Part shown: positions 1 to 10,324 of the stretch, piece after piece
How positions within the stretch are numbered: position 1 is the stretch's first letter
Layout: each line of letters begins with the position of its first letter
Assembly: GCA_020205615.1 (NCBI GenBank)
Contig: JAINUW010000154.1
Location: forward strand, 407,807 to 471,806
Length of the DNA: 64,000 bases
Reading direction: 5' to 3'
Source of the DNA: Panax quinquefolius
Taxonomy: Eukaryota > Streptophyta > Magnoliopsida > Apiales > Araliaceae
Program-made: the position numbers and the translations under genes
The notes under the pieces: generated by a model
Told to the model about the DNA's origin: nothing
What the model saw: only the letters and a program-made list of their open reading frames with translations
The model's database searches: none

Positions 1-2123
1 TCATTAAGTCATTCACATTTCGCTCATCTTCGATTGATTATTAACCTTAATCATCCTACATGAGTGTCTAACAATGCCTTAAGAATGTTATACTTATACC
101 TTAGTTCCTTCTTGTAAACATTCTTTTCTAGCAATTTCTTATGGTGGCCATGTATTTCACTTAGCTCTTCATCTCGCGTCATGGCGTGAGTTAACGGATA
201 TCACCTCGACCTTTGTTATGGCGCTGCGGTATACACTTTTGGCCTTGGGTTGGCACCGCATGGCGCCTTGACTCGTGCCTTAGAAAAATTTTGCAGATTT
301 TAAATTTTGTGAACTTCCCGGACTCAGAACTTCTTCGTTATAAGTTCGAATTGGCTCGTTCAAAAGCCTACGGTTCACAAATTCCATACTTTACGCGTTC
401 ATGCAAGAATTTTATCTATTTGACTTTATTTGCTAAAATTTCACCAATTAGTTCATTTTTAAAGACAACGATAAACATCCGTGAACGTTTAACGCTCGTT
501 TCTTCGTTCTAAGTCGAAATTCGATCATTTTTGAGTCCACAACTCTATAATGCCAAATATTACTTGTCTCCATCGAAAACCAACATTTCAGACTTCAAAC
601 ACAAAATACGACCTCCATTCCGAGAATTTCACGAATTCGACGATAATCGTCGAATCGTGTGAATTACGACAAAGCTTCATTACTAAACGTTCTAAATGGA
701 TTTTAAACAACACATGAATAATTCAAGTTACTTATTACACCACCTTATTGACAAAGTTGGTTTTGACTTATCCTCATAAGTCAATGTCTTATTTAACTTA
801 TGAACTACATATTCTCAGGCTTATGACATACTATGAACATAAGTCAATCAATCAATGTTCTCATACTATATTCAACATACTAACATCATATGACAAACAT
901 ATGACAAGTTTTTCATGATTCTATCAACTTATTAGGGTTCAATTTGCTCATTCAACTTATTCGGCTTAAGCTCATTCATTAGTAACTTATTACACGTTCT
1001 TAACAAACAATCCCCCGTTCTCTATCAATCCTATCATGGAAGAGATAAAGATAAAAGATATGAGTCTTACCCTTGAAGACTAATACTTCACTTCACTTTG
1101 GAAAATCTAACAAAGGTTGAAGTGACTTATAAGCGATTATGTAGCTTATTCTCTCTGCCAAATAAGTTGCTTATCTTGAGAAGAGTTGGATGAAATTTGA
1201 ACAACCAACAAAATGAAATGAAGCTTTCTATTTATAGGCAACTCAAGGTTAGGGCATAATGGACTTTAAGCCATCCCACCTCATTATTTCACCTCCTTAA
1301 CTAACCTCCTCAACTTTCCGCCTCCTTACTATTCATTTCTTGCCCAACACAACACTTGGTCATCACAAAAATTGTTTGCCCATCAAGTCTACCCATTTCA
1401 TACTTGCTCCATGGATCATGGCTTAGTCATTGGGCTTGCAAATTAATCTAACAAATTCTTTATTGGGCTTGTACTACAATAATTTGGACTTATGACTTAT
1501 CAAACACTTGGGCTTGATTATCACATTCTATTGGACGCCTCTCATTATGCTAATAATCCTACATGTCCATTACCTTTTATTAATAACTTAACATATATAC
1601 ACCACGTATAATCTTTGTATGTTAGCTCGTATACTAACTTATAATATACGATATTTCATTCTTCATTCCTAATAGTATAATACGTTGTATTATACTTACG
1701 TTCATTACTTCGTACAATGCCTACATATCGTACGATTACAACTTCTTTTCCTTAACGCTTAATAAACCTAGCGTTCCCAAATTAGGTCCACATGCGAAAT
1801 ATTACATTTTCCATACTTAGATTATTATTACATAATCGATATCACCTTGATATTATAACATTACGTATTTCTTGAAAATTCAAAAATAATTCTCGAGTAG
1901 AAATCGATGAATAGTATTTTTCAAAAAATTTCTCAAAAAGCTTTTATTTTCATCTTAGAAAATCAAACACTTTAATTCATTCACGTAGTTAAAATACTAC
2001 GACGTTCCGACGTTTCTAGTTATAAAATGACATTCATTTAATCAACACAGAATAATAATAAATAATATTATTTTATTCATTATTAAAAGTATTTACAAAG
2101 GTTCGATTTTCTAGGGCATTACA
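1..2123 (-). mobile_element. Partial LTR, probably of a Ty3-type retrotransposon
   Basis: Read on the minus strand, the segment starts at 2123 with TGTAATGCCCTAG, the kind of 5' LTR terminus seen in plant Ty3 elements. It carries a TATAAATAG box at 1236-1228 followed by a pyrimidine/purine-rich leader. The other LTR end, a PBS or PPT, and any coding sequence are not visible, so the LTR either continues past the window start or is a truncated or solo copy. The flank to its right (GCAGA at 2124) belongs to the CACTA-like segment, which suggests this LTR inserted into it. No second copy exists in the window to confirm the boundary. The open frame at 213-512 has no recognisable motif. Confidence 0.45.
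1228..1236 (-). promoter_or_regulatory. Candidate LTR TATA box
   Basis: TATAAATAG on the minus strand, about 890 bp inside the putative LTR start at 2123. The same octamer-plus occurs in the other Ty3 LTRs of this window at comparable places. No transcription start can be read from the sequence. Confidence 0.4.
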
Positions 2124-2164
2124 GCAGACGTGGCAGGTCTTTTGAATTTTTTTTCCAAAAATTA

Positions 2165-2346
2165 CTTCTACATTGATTTGAACTTGTGACCTATCATTTG
2201 GAGCTTTGGTCATTTGACTGCTGGAGTAACACAAGTTATCTATTAATGTCTTGCAAGGATTAGTATTTATATCAATACATGAGATTTCCCCCATACATTC
2301 CTTTCTTCTCCTTCACTATATACCATTAATATAATCTTAGGAAGAT
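2165..2346 (-). repeat. Left arm of a long inverted repeat
   Basis: The reverse complement matches 3262-3452 with scattered substitutions. The shared core includes the order TCCTTGCAAGA, TGACCAAAG and AGGTCAC. The inner edge abuts an (AAT)n tract, mirrored by (ATT)n at the other arm. Confidence 0.75.
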
Positions 2347-2348
2347 AC

Positions 2349-2400
<52 letters not shown>

Positions 2401-2452
2401 GAATAATAATAATAACAATAACAATAATAATAATAATAATAATAACAATAAC

Positions 2453-2495
<43 letters not shown>

Positions 2496-2500
2496 TTAAT
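2349..2500 (+). repeat. (AAT)n microsatellite
   Basis: A long AAT tract with a few AAC interruptions, lying directly inside the left inverted-repeat arm. Its mirror image is the (ATT)n tract at 3172-3261. Confidence 0.95.
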
Positions 2501-3171
2501 AAATAAAATAATAAAAATAAAATAGGACCGTCACTATTTACAATGTTACTATAAAACTAAAAGTTCATTGGTTTTCAATGTATATATAAAAGTTACTTCA
2601 TGCATACATAACATATGATCCATATATATATATGGTTATCGTTTTATAATTTGTACAACAATTTATGCATGAAATACAAATATATTATCTTATAATAATA
2701 ACACACTAATTTATCGCTTTTATTCTGTGATATATAAAATCGTTAGTATGGAAATACCTGTTTGACTTCTTTTCTCCCCTTTTTTCCACAACTGCTAATT
2801 ATTATATCAATTCTTTTTTTTACAAAATAAAAAAGTAGTAGATTTTCGGGAAACAATAGCATTAATTATTCCTTATTTTAAAATTTCCAATACTAAAAAA
2901 CTAATTAATTAACTTTGCTATTAATTTACGTTATAATCTTCTATATATTGATCATGTATGATCATCGATATGTCATTTATTTATTTCATTACCAATTTCC
3001 ATTAAAAAAGTGTTCAATCGCCCATTAATTATTTGCTGCAAAAGAAGAAGATAATTGCAAAGAATAACTTATACTATATTCCAAGGCAAAATAAATAAAT
3101 TAAAGAACGGGCAAGATAAATATCATAATTTTGTAGGTATTTGACATATATAAGCAGAAATTATAGTGTTA
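2501..3171. other. AT-rich spacer inside the inverted repeat
   Basis: Low-complexity AT-rich sequence with short TATATA runs between the two microsatellites. I see no ORF, motif or repeat family in it. Confidence 0.5.
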
Positions 3172-3228
3172 TTATTTTTATTTTTTATTTTTATTATATA
3201 ATTTTTATTATTATTTTTATTATTGTTA

Positions 3229-3260
<32 letters not shown>

Positions 3261-3261
3261 G
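3172..3261 (+). repeat. (ATT)n microsatellite
   Basis: ATT/TTTTATT tract immediately inside the right inverted-repeat arm, complementary to the AAT tract at 2349-2500. Confidence 0.9.
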
Positions 3262-3452
3262 TAGTATATAAGTTCTTGAGATTATATTAATGGATGTAGT
3301 GGAGGAGAATAAAGGAATATATTGGGGAAATCTCATGTTTTGATATAAATATTAATCCTTGCAAGATATTAACAGATAATTTGTGTTGCTCCAGCGGTCA
3401 AATGACCAAAGTTCCAAATAATAGGTCACGGGTTCGAATATGGTGATTATCT
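3262..3452 (+). repeat. Right arm of the long inverted repeat, with tRNA-like B box
   Basis: Partner of 2165-2346. It contains AGGTCACGGGTTCGAAT, close to the pol III B-box consensus GGTTCGANTCC and to the head of tRNA-derived plant SINEs. GCTCCAGCGGTC lies about 45 bp upstream, a weak A-box candidate. The left arm has a degraded version. The arm could be SINE-derived or a fold-back element within the CACTA transposon. Confidence 0.6.
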
Positions 3453-3460
3453 TAATTTAA

Positions 3461-4043
3461 GGCAACATTTTAATAGTCGTTGCAAAAAGTTGTATAAAAT
3501 ATGCAACGAAAATAAAAATTGTTGCCAATGAATGGGGTCCATATTAGGCAACGACATATAGCAACAAAAAAACTATCGCTGCCTACGATGAAGAGAAATC
3601 AAGTGGTTAGAAATTTTGTAACGAATTTCTAATGAATTTTGTTTCCAAATTTTGCAACGACTTATGAATTTCGTTGCAAAAAGTGAAAGTCTGACACAAT
3701 CTGTAACGAATGACAAGTTTCATTGCTAAACATACACTTTTAGAAACGACTTATAAAGTCGTTGCCTGAAAAATCGTTGCTAAAGTCCCATTTTTAGCAA
3801 CAAAAAAACTTTCGTTGCCCACGATGACGGGAAATTAAGTGGCCAAAAAGTTTGCAACGAACTTTTTTCCCGCCAATGAATTAGCAACAAATTTTGAAAC
3901 GACTAATGAATTTCGTTGCAAAAATTGAAAGCCCGACACAATCTGCAATGAAGGACAACTTTCGTTGCTAAACATATACTTTTAGCAACGACTTATAAAG
4001 TCGTGCCCGAAAAATCGTTGCTAAAGGCTAATTTTTTTGTAGT
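3461..4043. repeat. CACTA subterminal repeat block
   Basis: Two imperfect copies of a roughly 250-bp unit (about 3530-3780 and 3780-4030). Each has TAGCAACAAAAAAACT followed by an ACGATGA...GAAATNAAGTGG motif and then several GCAACGACTTAT / TTTCGTTGC short repeats in both orientations. In En/Spm-type elements such repeats are transposase binding sites; that role is inferred here. Confidence 0.7.
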
Positions 4044-4211
4044 GTTTGGAGTTTAAAATGTTTTTTTTTAGAAAAACTATTTTTCCATTTGGTGGGCCCC
4101 ACTTGCACATGTTAATTGCTGAAATCAGATGTCTTTGGTGCGCGTAGCAAATTTATTAAAAAATTATAATATTTTATTAAATTTTCTGCTTTGGTGTTCT
4201 AAGCATTTTCC

Positions 4212-4220
4212 TATAAATAG
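4212..4220 (+). promoter_or_regulatory. Element A LTR TATA box (5' copy)
   Basis: TATAAATAG preceded by CATTTTCC and conserved in the 3' LTR at 11667-11675. It is the best candidate for the U3 promoter. Confidence 0.6.
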
Positions 4221-4494
4221 GGTGCTTAGGTTAGAATTGAAAATCACACCAGAAACTAAAGTTTTATCTTTCTATATTATCGAGCGTATTCTTGTGAGTA
4301 TTTTGATACTTTGAGTGTTCCTATACGGTGCAAGTTCCTTCAGCACTATAACAAGTATTTCAGTCAGAAGTACTGTCATTTTGAGGTAAGGGATGTTATT
4401 TTTTTTATATAAATGATATTATTTCTTTCAATATCATTATGCCGGAATATTAAAAAAAAAATTCTTGTGAAATTTTTGTCTTTTAGTGTTGGGG

Positions 4495-4561
4495 TTACTA
4501 TTCACGTATACGACACTATTCACGTATACGGTACTATTCACGAATACGGCACTATTCATAG
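4495..4561 (+). repeat. 17-bp tandem repeats (ACTATTCACGTATACGR)
   Basis: Four imperfect copies of ACTATTCACGTATACG(G/A)C, repeated at about 11950-12015 in the 3' LTR. The F LTRs have the same feature in complement as repeated GAATAGTAC motifs, so it is an old property of this LTR lineage. Confidence 0.85.
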
Positions 4562-5211
4562 AAAAATTAAATTTTTATTTTTTATCCAAGATATTTATTA
4601 TGGATACTAGCTTTGATTGTATCTATGTTTTGGTCTTCATTCTTGAATTTTACTCCACTATAGTTATTTATAAATTATTTTTGAACTTGGATTTTTTAAA
4701 GTACGAATCCTTAATATTTGTTCTTTTGTTTCACTGGATTCGTTTCCTTTAAAATATTTTTCATCATCCTCAGTCCTAAATGATAATATAACTGAATATC
4801 TTTGGCCTGTAGTGCAAAGATGAATGATTTCCTGATGAACATCTTTGGCCGTAGTGCAAAGATGAGCAGGTGTTGAGATGAACATGACCAACTAATGAAT
4901 ATCGTTGGCCTGTAGTGCAAAGATGACTATTTAATCCAAGATGTATATTGATTGATGTTATAGGGATAAAATATTGATGATGTACTTTTAAAATCATAGA
5001 AGATAGTAGATTTCATTCTCTACGTAACTCTTATAATGAATTGTTATTTCCGCTGCGAATATTGATCTGAAATTTGTTGTCTATTATATTCTATTAGATT
5101 TTTCCCTGTTGAGGACTAACGATAATTTGTTCTATATTATCTTAGTCATAATGTTCTTTATTGGGCTAGTTGAGCTCACCTTTTTCCTTTTTATTCCATT
5201 TTTCTTCTCAG

Positions 5212-5252
5212 GAAGCGAGAATATAACGGGGAGTAGTCGGGGTGTGGAGTGA
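5212..5252 (+). other. LTR-embedded short reading frame after an acceptor-like site
   Basis: TTTTTCTTCTCAG (cag at 5209-5211) is followed by a short frame reading SENITGSSRGVE and a stop at 5250-5252. The 3' LTR has the same frame, with its stop at 17477-17479. F LTRs have a related frame (NENVAGTSRETE) after the same kind of site. Splicing is inferred from sequence only. Confidence 0.4.
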
Positions 5253-5492
5253 TGTTCCAAAGCAGTTGTTATAGTAGTCCTCAATATTTTGTAAAATAGT
5301 GTATCAATAATTGTAATGAGGACTTATTTTAGTGTGGATATTGTCTAGAAGATAATATTTGTATTTAAACTCACAGTTTATGAGTTGTCGTATTTTGCAC
5401 GACAATTATATTAATAAAGTTATAGTTGTTCTATACCATGTGTTTGGTGACTTAGAATGGGTGATGTATACCTATTTTGGGGGCGTCACAGT

Positions 5493-5506
5493 TGGTATCA
5501 TAGCTT
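5493..5506 (+). other. Primer binding site, tRNA-iMet
   Basis: TGGTATCATAGC lies two bases after the LTR end. It matches the plant Ty3 initiator-Met PBS (TGGTATCAGAGC) with one mismatch. Confidence 0.85.
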
Positions 5507-5678
5507 AGGGATATGATCTCTAGCGGAGATCGGGGAATAGAACTAGGAAGGGAGAGACAAGTAAATCCTTCGCTATTATGTTCTACCTAAGCTTATTTAT
5601 TGGTTGGTTAGAGTATAGGGTTATTATGTTGCATGTCAATTTCTTTAATTAACCCTTGTTTTGTGGCAGTATTTAAGA

Positions 5679-6830
5679 ATGGCAGCTGAAAATATTAACG
5701 ATGGAGTAAATGAGACCATGGAGACACTATTAATCACTAACGAGGAAAACGTGCAACAGGCTGGCAATATTCCTCCTGTAAATAACACCACTAATCAAAC
5801 GATGAACGATGGAATGTTTAGAAGTTTTTTGCAGTTCATACAAAATCAAACGAGGGAGACTCGTGTACAAAATACAGGTGGAAATGATAGCAACACACGG
5901 TTTGTCACAACTAAGCAGTTCAAAGAGTTGGGAACACCAGAATTCTGGGGAAAGCCGAATCCGATTAAGGCGGAGACGTGGGTCAAGCAAATTACCAAGA
6001 TATTCGATGTCTTGGAATGCACGGAGGAACAAAAGGTTCCATTCACCACTTTTATGTTCCGTTATGAGGCAGATTATTGGTGGGAATCTGTGAAGCGTAC
6101 CCATCCAGCCGCACTCAGCATGTCTTGGGAGACATTATAGAAACTATTCAATGACAAGTACTTTCCTGAAAGTATTCATCATATGAAGGAAGTGGAGTTT
6201 ATTAGACTAGAACAAAATAACATGATGGTGTCCCACTACGAGGCGAAGTTCGTGGAGTTATCCAGGTTTGCACCTCATTTGGTGGAGAATGATGAACGTA
6301 TGACGCGGATGTTTCTGAGAGGTCTGAAACTCGATATACGTCAATATCTCATTTCTCATAAATTTTCTCTATATTTAGATGTTGTCAATAAGGCTCAATT
6401 ATTAGAGCGAGATAATGAGTACGTTCAACCGAGGGACAACAAGCAGGGTCAGACCGGTGGCAGCAGTCATCGAAGCAATGATAACCAGGGAGGAGGAAAG
6501 AATACAGACAAAAGCGGTAACCACTCTGGTGGTAATCGTGGCTATGATAATAGAAGAAGCGAGTCGAGAGGAGATTTTAAAAAGAGAGGGTACAACAACG
6601 ATAATGTGAAGATGTCAGCACCAGCATCAACTAGTTCTAAGGGAGGAGAACGACCACCGGTCGTATGCTATAAATGCTAGAAAGAGGGACATATCAGTCC
6701 AAATTGCCCACAACAGTTCAAGGTATGTTATAATTGTGGAAAGGAAGAACATATCTCTCGAGATTGTATTGTAGCAAAACCAAGTCCAGTGGGGATGGTG
6801 ACTCAAAAGGCTGTCCCAGAAAAGTCAAAG
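5679..6830 (+). pseudogene. gag: Element A gag (capsid and nucleocapsid)
   Basis: Starts at ATG 5679 (MAAENINDGVNETMET) just after TTTTGTGGCAG, an acceptor-like tract. A capsid segment with the Ty3 gag signature (FWGKPNPIKAETWVKQI, YEADYWWES, then KYFPESIHH) is followed by an RGG/Gly-Asn-rich linker and two CCHC zinc knuckles. The first knuckle, in CYKC-stop-KEGHISPNC, has a TAG at 6678; the second is CYNCGKEEHISRDC. A further in-frame TAG lies at 6138-6140. Everything stays in one frame, so damage is by substitution, not indels. It would package element RNA; this copy cannot make full-length Gag. Its N-terminus is shared with the F array ORFs, which lack the rest of it. Confidence 0.85.
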
Positions 6831-8249
6831 TCAATGGTTCCTGGAAGAGCGTTTGTCGTGACTGGTCAAAATGCGAGGAACCCAAATGAGGTGATCACGG
6901 GTAAGCTAATCATAAATTCTTGCATATTTTAAACCTTACAAGATACCGGTGCTACCCATTCATTTATCTCTCCTACTTGTGCTCAACGTTTAAACCTGAC
7001 TCTGGAGAAATTCGACTTTGACTTATCTGTGGAGACTCCGTTAGGAGAAACTTTCATTACATCCACTGTTTATTAATTTTGTTTGATCCAAGTTGGCACC
7101 ATCACATTACCTGTTGACCTTATCTCTTTAAAGATACTTGCATTTGACGTGATTTTAGGGATTGATTGGTTAACTACTCATCATGCCAAAACTGAATGTT
7201 TTAGTAAGGTTGTTAGTGTTCATATTCCTAACCAACCTGTTATGCGAATTCAAGCAACTAAACCACTGAAATCAGTCGCTGTCATATCAAGCCATAAAGC
7301 CATTCGTTTATTAAAAAATAGATGTCAAGCTTTCTTAGCCCATGTTATGGATTTGAATAAAGACACGTCAGATTTGAATAATATTTTTGTTGTTAGTAAA
7401 TTTCCTGACGTATTTCCTGAAGAACTTCCCAGTCTACCCCCAGAACGTGAAGTTGAATTCTTTATTGATCTTGAACCTGGTACAAAGCCCATTTTTAAAA
7501 CCCCATATCAAATGGCTCCTATTGAACTTCAAGAGTTAAAGTTCCAACTACAAGAGTTGTTGGACATCGGTTTTATTCATCCTAGTACATCTCCTTGGGG
7601 TGCTCCTATTTTATTTGTAAAGAAGAAATACGGGAGTATGCGACTTTGTATTGACTATCGAGAATTAAACCATGTCACCATCAAGAATAGGTATCCGCTA
7701 CCTCGCATTGATGACCTGTTTTACCAGTTGCAAGGATCACAATTCTTTTCAAAGATTGATCTTCGTTCTGGATATCATCAATTGAAGATTAGAACTGAGG
7801 ATATTCTGAAGACTGCCTTTAGAACTCAGTACGGGCATTATGAATTCTTAGTCATGTCTTTTGGATTGACTAATGCTCTTGCGGCTTTCATGGATATGAT
7901 GAACCGAGTATTCAAGGAATATTTGGATCAGTTCGTTGTTGTCTTTATTGATGACATCCTCATATATTCCAAATGCCGTGAAGATCATGAGCACCATTTG
8001 AAGCTAGTACTCCAAAGGCTTCGTGAAAACAATCTATATGCCAAGTTGAAGAAATGCAAGTTCTGGCTTGAGGAAGTAGCATTCCTTGGGCACGTGGTGT
8101 CAAACCATGGAGTATCTGTTGACCCGGAGAAGATTGAAGAAATACAAAGTTGGGAGCAACCGAAGTCGATGACCAAAGTACGTAGCTTTCTGGGCTTGGT
8201 TATTATCGGAGATTCGTGGAAGGATTTTCTTGAATCTCTACTACGTTAA
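6831..8249 (+). pseudogene. pol: Element A pol, protease and reverse transcriptase
   Basis: Same frame as gag. The protease active site reads LQDTGATHSFIS from about 6936, just after an in-frame TAA at 6930, with another stop near 7074. From 7083 the frame is open for 388 codons: the [13 protein letters not shown] motif, the linker [15 protein letters not shown], then RT with [30 protein letters not shown] and the catalytic FIDDILIYS (FIDD at 7944-7955). RT catalytic aspartates look intact. The frame is lost at about 8200, inside the RSFLGL motif, where the usual GYYRRF sequence is replaced by a frameshifted end. Confidence 0.88.
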
Positions 8250-8785
8250 CTCAGCTGACTCGAAAAGATATAAAATTCGTATGGAGCGAGGAATGCGAGA
8301 AGAGTTTCCAAGAGCTCAAGAGGAGACTAATTTCGGCACCTGTTCTGACAATACCATCTGGTTCGGATGGATTTGTTATCTATGATGATGCTTGTGCAAA
8401 GGGTTAGGATGTGTTCTCATGCAACATGGGAAAGTCATAGCCTATGCCTCGCGACAACTTAAAGAATATGAGAGGAATTATCCTACTCATGATCTAGAGT
8501 TGGCAGAAGTCTTTTTCGCGCTAAAGATCTGGAGGCACTATCTATATGGGGAGAAAGTGGAGATATATTCAGATCATAAAAGCCTTAAATATTTCTTCGC
8601 CCAAAAGGAACTGAACATGCGGCAACGACGATGGCTTGAGCTGTTGAAAGACTACGACCATACCATTCAATACCATACTAGAAAAGTGAATGTGGTAGCT
8701 GACGCATTGAGTAGAAGATCATATGCGGGAACGAGTCTGATATTGTCAACACAAGGCCCGTTTTGTGTGATTTACAAAAGATGAA
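8205..8785 (+). pseudogene. pol: Element A pol, RNase H (frameshifted)
   Basis: Continues RT in another frame (+1 relative to gag-pol). Family motifs are [39 protein letters not shown] and [13 protein letters not shown]. The frame closes at 8784 and the following sequence returns to the original frame, so two compensating indels bracket this domain. Confidence 0.85.
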
Positions 8786-10312
8786 AATAGAATTCAAGAC
8801 TCCGGGGACCTATGCGATGATGTCAAGTATACGTATAGAACCAACTTTAATCGATAAAGTTAAAGTTGCTCAAGCCACAGACTCGTAGCTGATGCATTTG
8901 AAGAAGAAAGTACAAGAAGGTGTTATCCCTAAAGCAAGAATCGATGAAGAAGGAATACTTCGAGTCAACTCCAGACTTTGTGTTCCTAACGACTCTGATT
9001 TGACGTACAAGATCATGATGGAGGCACACAATACACCGTTTGCAATCCATCCCAGAAGTACCAAAATGTATCGTGATTTTTGACATACATTTTGGTGGAA
9101 CAATATGAAGAGTGAGATCGCGAAGTTTATCTCGAGGTGTTTAACTTGTCAACGGGTAAAGGTGGAGCATCAAGTGCCAAAGGATCCATTGCAACCACTT
9201 GAGATTCTGAAATTGAAGTGGGAACACATTACCATGCATTTCGTTACGGGTTTTCCCATGGTTTCTCAAGGCATAGATGCGATTTGGGTTATTGTTGATA
9301 GATTAACCAAGTCTGCTCATTTCTTACCGATACGGGAGACTTATTCCCTTGAACGTCTTGCTCGTATGTACGTAAATGAGATTGTGAGATTGCATGGCAT
9401 TCCATAATCCATAGTTTCGGATCGTGACCCAAGATTCACTTCACGATTTTGGGTTAGCTTGCAAAAAGCTATGGGCACAGATTTACGATTCAGTTCGACA
9501 TACCATCCTCAAATGGACGGACAATCAGAGAGGACTATTCAAACTCTTGAAGATCTATTAAGACTCTGTGTCCTAGACTTCAAGGGGAGTTGGGATAAGT
9601 ATTTACCATTGGTGGAATTCTTCTACAATAACAGTTATCAGGCAAGTATAGGTGTGGCTCCATTCGAAGCATTGTATGGACGAAAGTGTCGTTCTCCAGT
9701 ATTTTGGGATGAGGTGGGTGAAGCAACATTGTTTGGACCATAGTTGGACCGTATTACTATAGAAAAGATCCAAATGATTCGACAATGTATACAAATGGCA
9801 CAGGATCGACAAAAGAGTTATGCAGATCTTCATCGAACGGACGTGGAATTAAGTATTAGGGATCATGTATTTTTGCGTGTTGCTCCATGGAAGGGAGTTA
9901 CAAGATTTGGAAAAAGAGAAAAGCTCAATCCACGATTTATTGGTCCATTTCAAATTCTTGACCGAGTAGGAAATGTGGCCTAAAGACTCGCGTTACCTCC
10001 AAGTATGTCTCATGTTCATAATATTTTTCACATATCTGTGTTTCGTAAATATGTGAAAGACCTGAACCACGTTATTTAGTTAGAACCATACGAAATAGTC
10101 GAAGATTTAATGTACGAGGAGGTACCTGTCAAGATCTTGGATCAGAAGGAACATGTCCTACGCATAAAGGTCATACCACAAGTCAAAGTTTTGTGGAGGA
10201 ACCATGCTATTGAGGAAACGACCTGGGAGTTGGAAACGGAAATGAAAGCGAGGTGTCCTCACCTTTTCGAAACACCAGGTACGTTCGTCAATTTCGTGGA
10301 CGAAATTTCATA
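8786..10312 (+). pseudogene. pol: Element A pol, integrase and chromodomain-like tail
   Basis: Back in the gag frame, broken by stops near 8888, 9081, 9405, 9741, 9980 and 10077. The HHCC zinc-binding region (AHNTPFAIHP ... CLTCQRVK) is at about 9025-9145. The core has [12 protein letters not shown] and [18 protein letters not shown]. The first catalytic Asp, normally in the motif MDF.TG.P, is His here (ITMHFVTGFP, near 9236). The end carries the GPF.IL module and a chromodomain-like tail, VLRIKVIPQVKVLWRNHAIE, followed by TTWELETEM. In chromoviruses this tail directs insertion into marked heterochromatin, consistent with the nested context. Confidence 0.87.
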
Positions 10313-10324
10313 AGGAGGGGAGGT
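10311..10324 (+). other. Polypurine tract of element A
   Basis: TAAGGAGGGGAGGT lies immediately before the 3' LTR start TGTAAGATCCC. It is the plus-strand DNA primer in Ty3 reverse transcription. Confidence 0.9.

Larger units (their letters stand above)
2124..4043. mobile_element. 3' end of a CACTA (En/Spm-type) DNA transposon
   Basis: The right end reads ...TTTTTTTGTAGTG, the complement of the CACTACAAAAAAA terminus typical of plant CACTA elements. It is preceded by about 580 bp dense in short subterminal repeats (AGCAACGACTT and GTCGTTGC variants). Sequence after 4043 continues element A's LTR exactly as the 3' LTR copy does at about 11503, which fixes the insertion point; TTT would be the 3-bp target duplication. 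The left CACTAC end, the transposase, and the left part of A's 5' LTR are not in the window, so the transposon extends beyond base 1 or is broken. The part from 2124 to 3460 is assigned only by contiguity. Confidence 0.6.
4044..5490 (+). repeat. Element A 5' LTR, right part
   Basis: Aligns with 11503-12285 plus 17059-17719 of the 3' LTR and ends GGGGGCGTCACA directly before the PBS. The first 1.18 kb or so of the LTR, present in the 3' copy, is cut off by the CACTA insertion. It contains a TATA box, short tandem repeats, a GTAGTGCAAAGATGA repeat block (about 4800-4930), and an acceptor-like TTCTTCTCAG at 5202-5211. Confidence 0.9.

Noticed and set aside
213..512. 99-codon open frame on the plus strand
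   Set aside because: No motif or family resemblance, lies in a putative LTR on the opposite strand, and is a chance-length frame.
3405..3455. Possible tRNA gene (GGTTCGAAT B box)
   Set aside because: No cloverleaf could be built around it, and the partner arm repeats it in degraded form. It is at most a SINE-like relic.
5730..6104. Minus-strand 124-codon frame
   Set aside because: Shadow of element A gag on the opposite strand.
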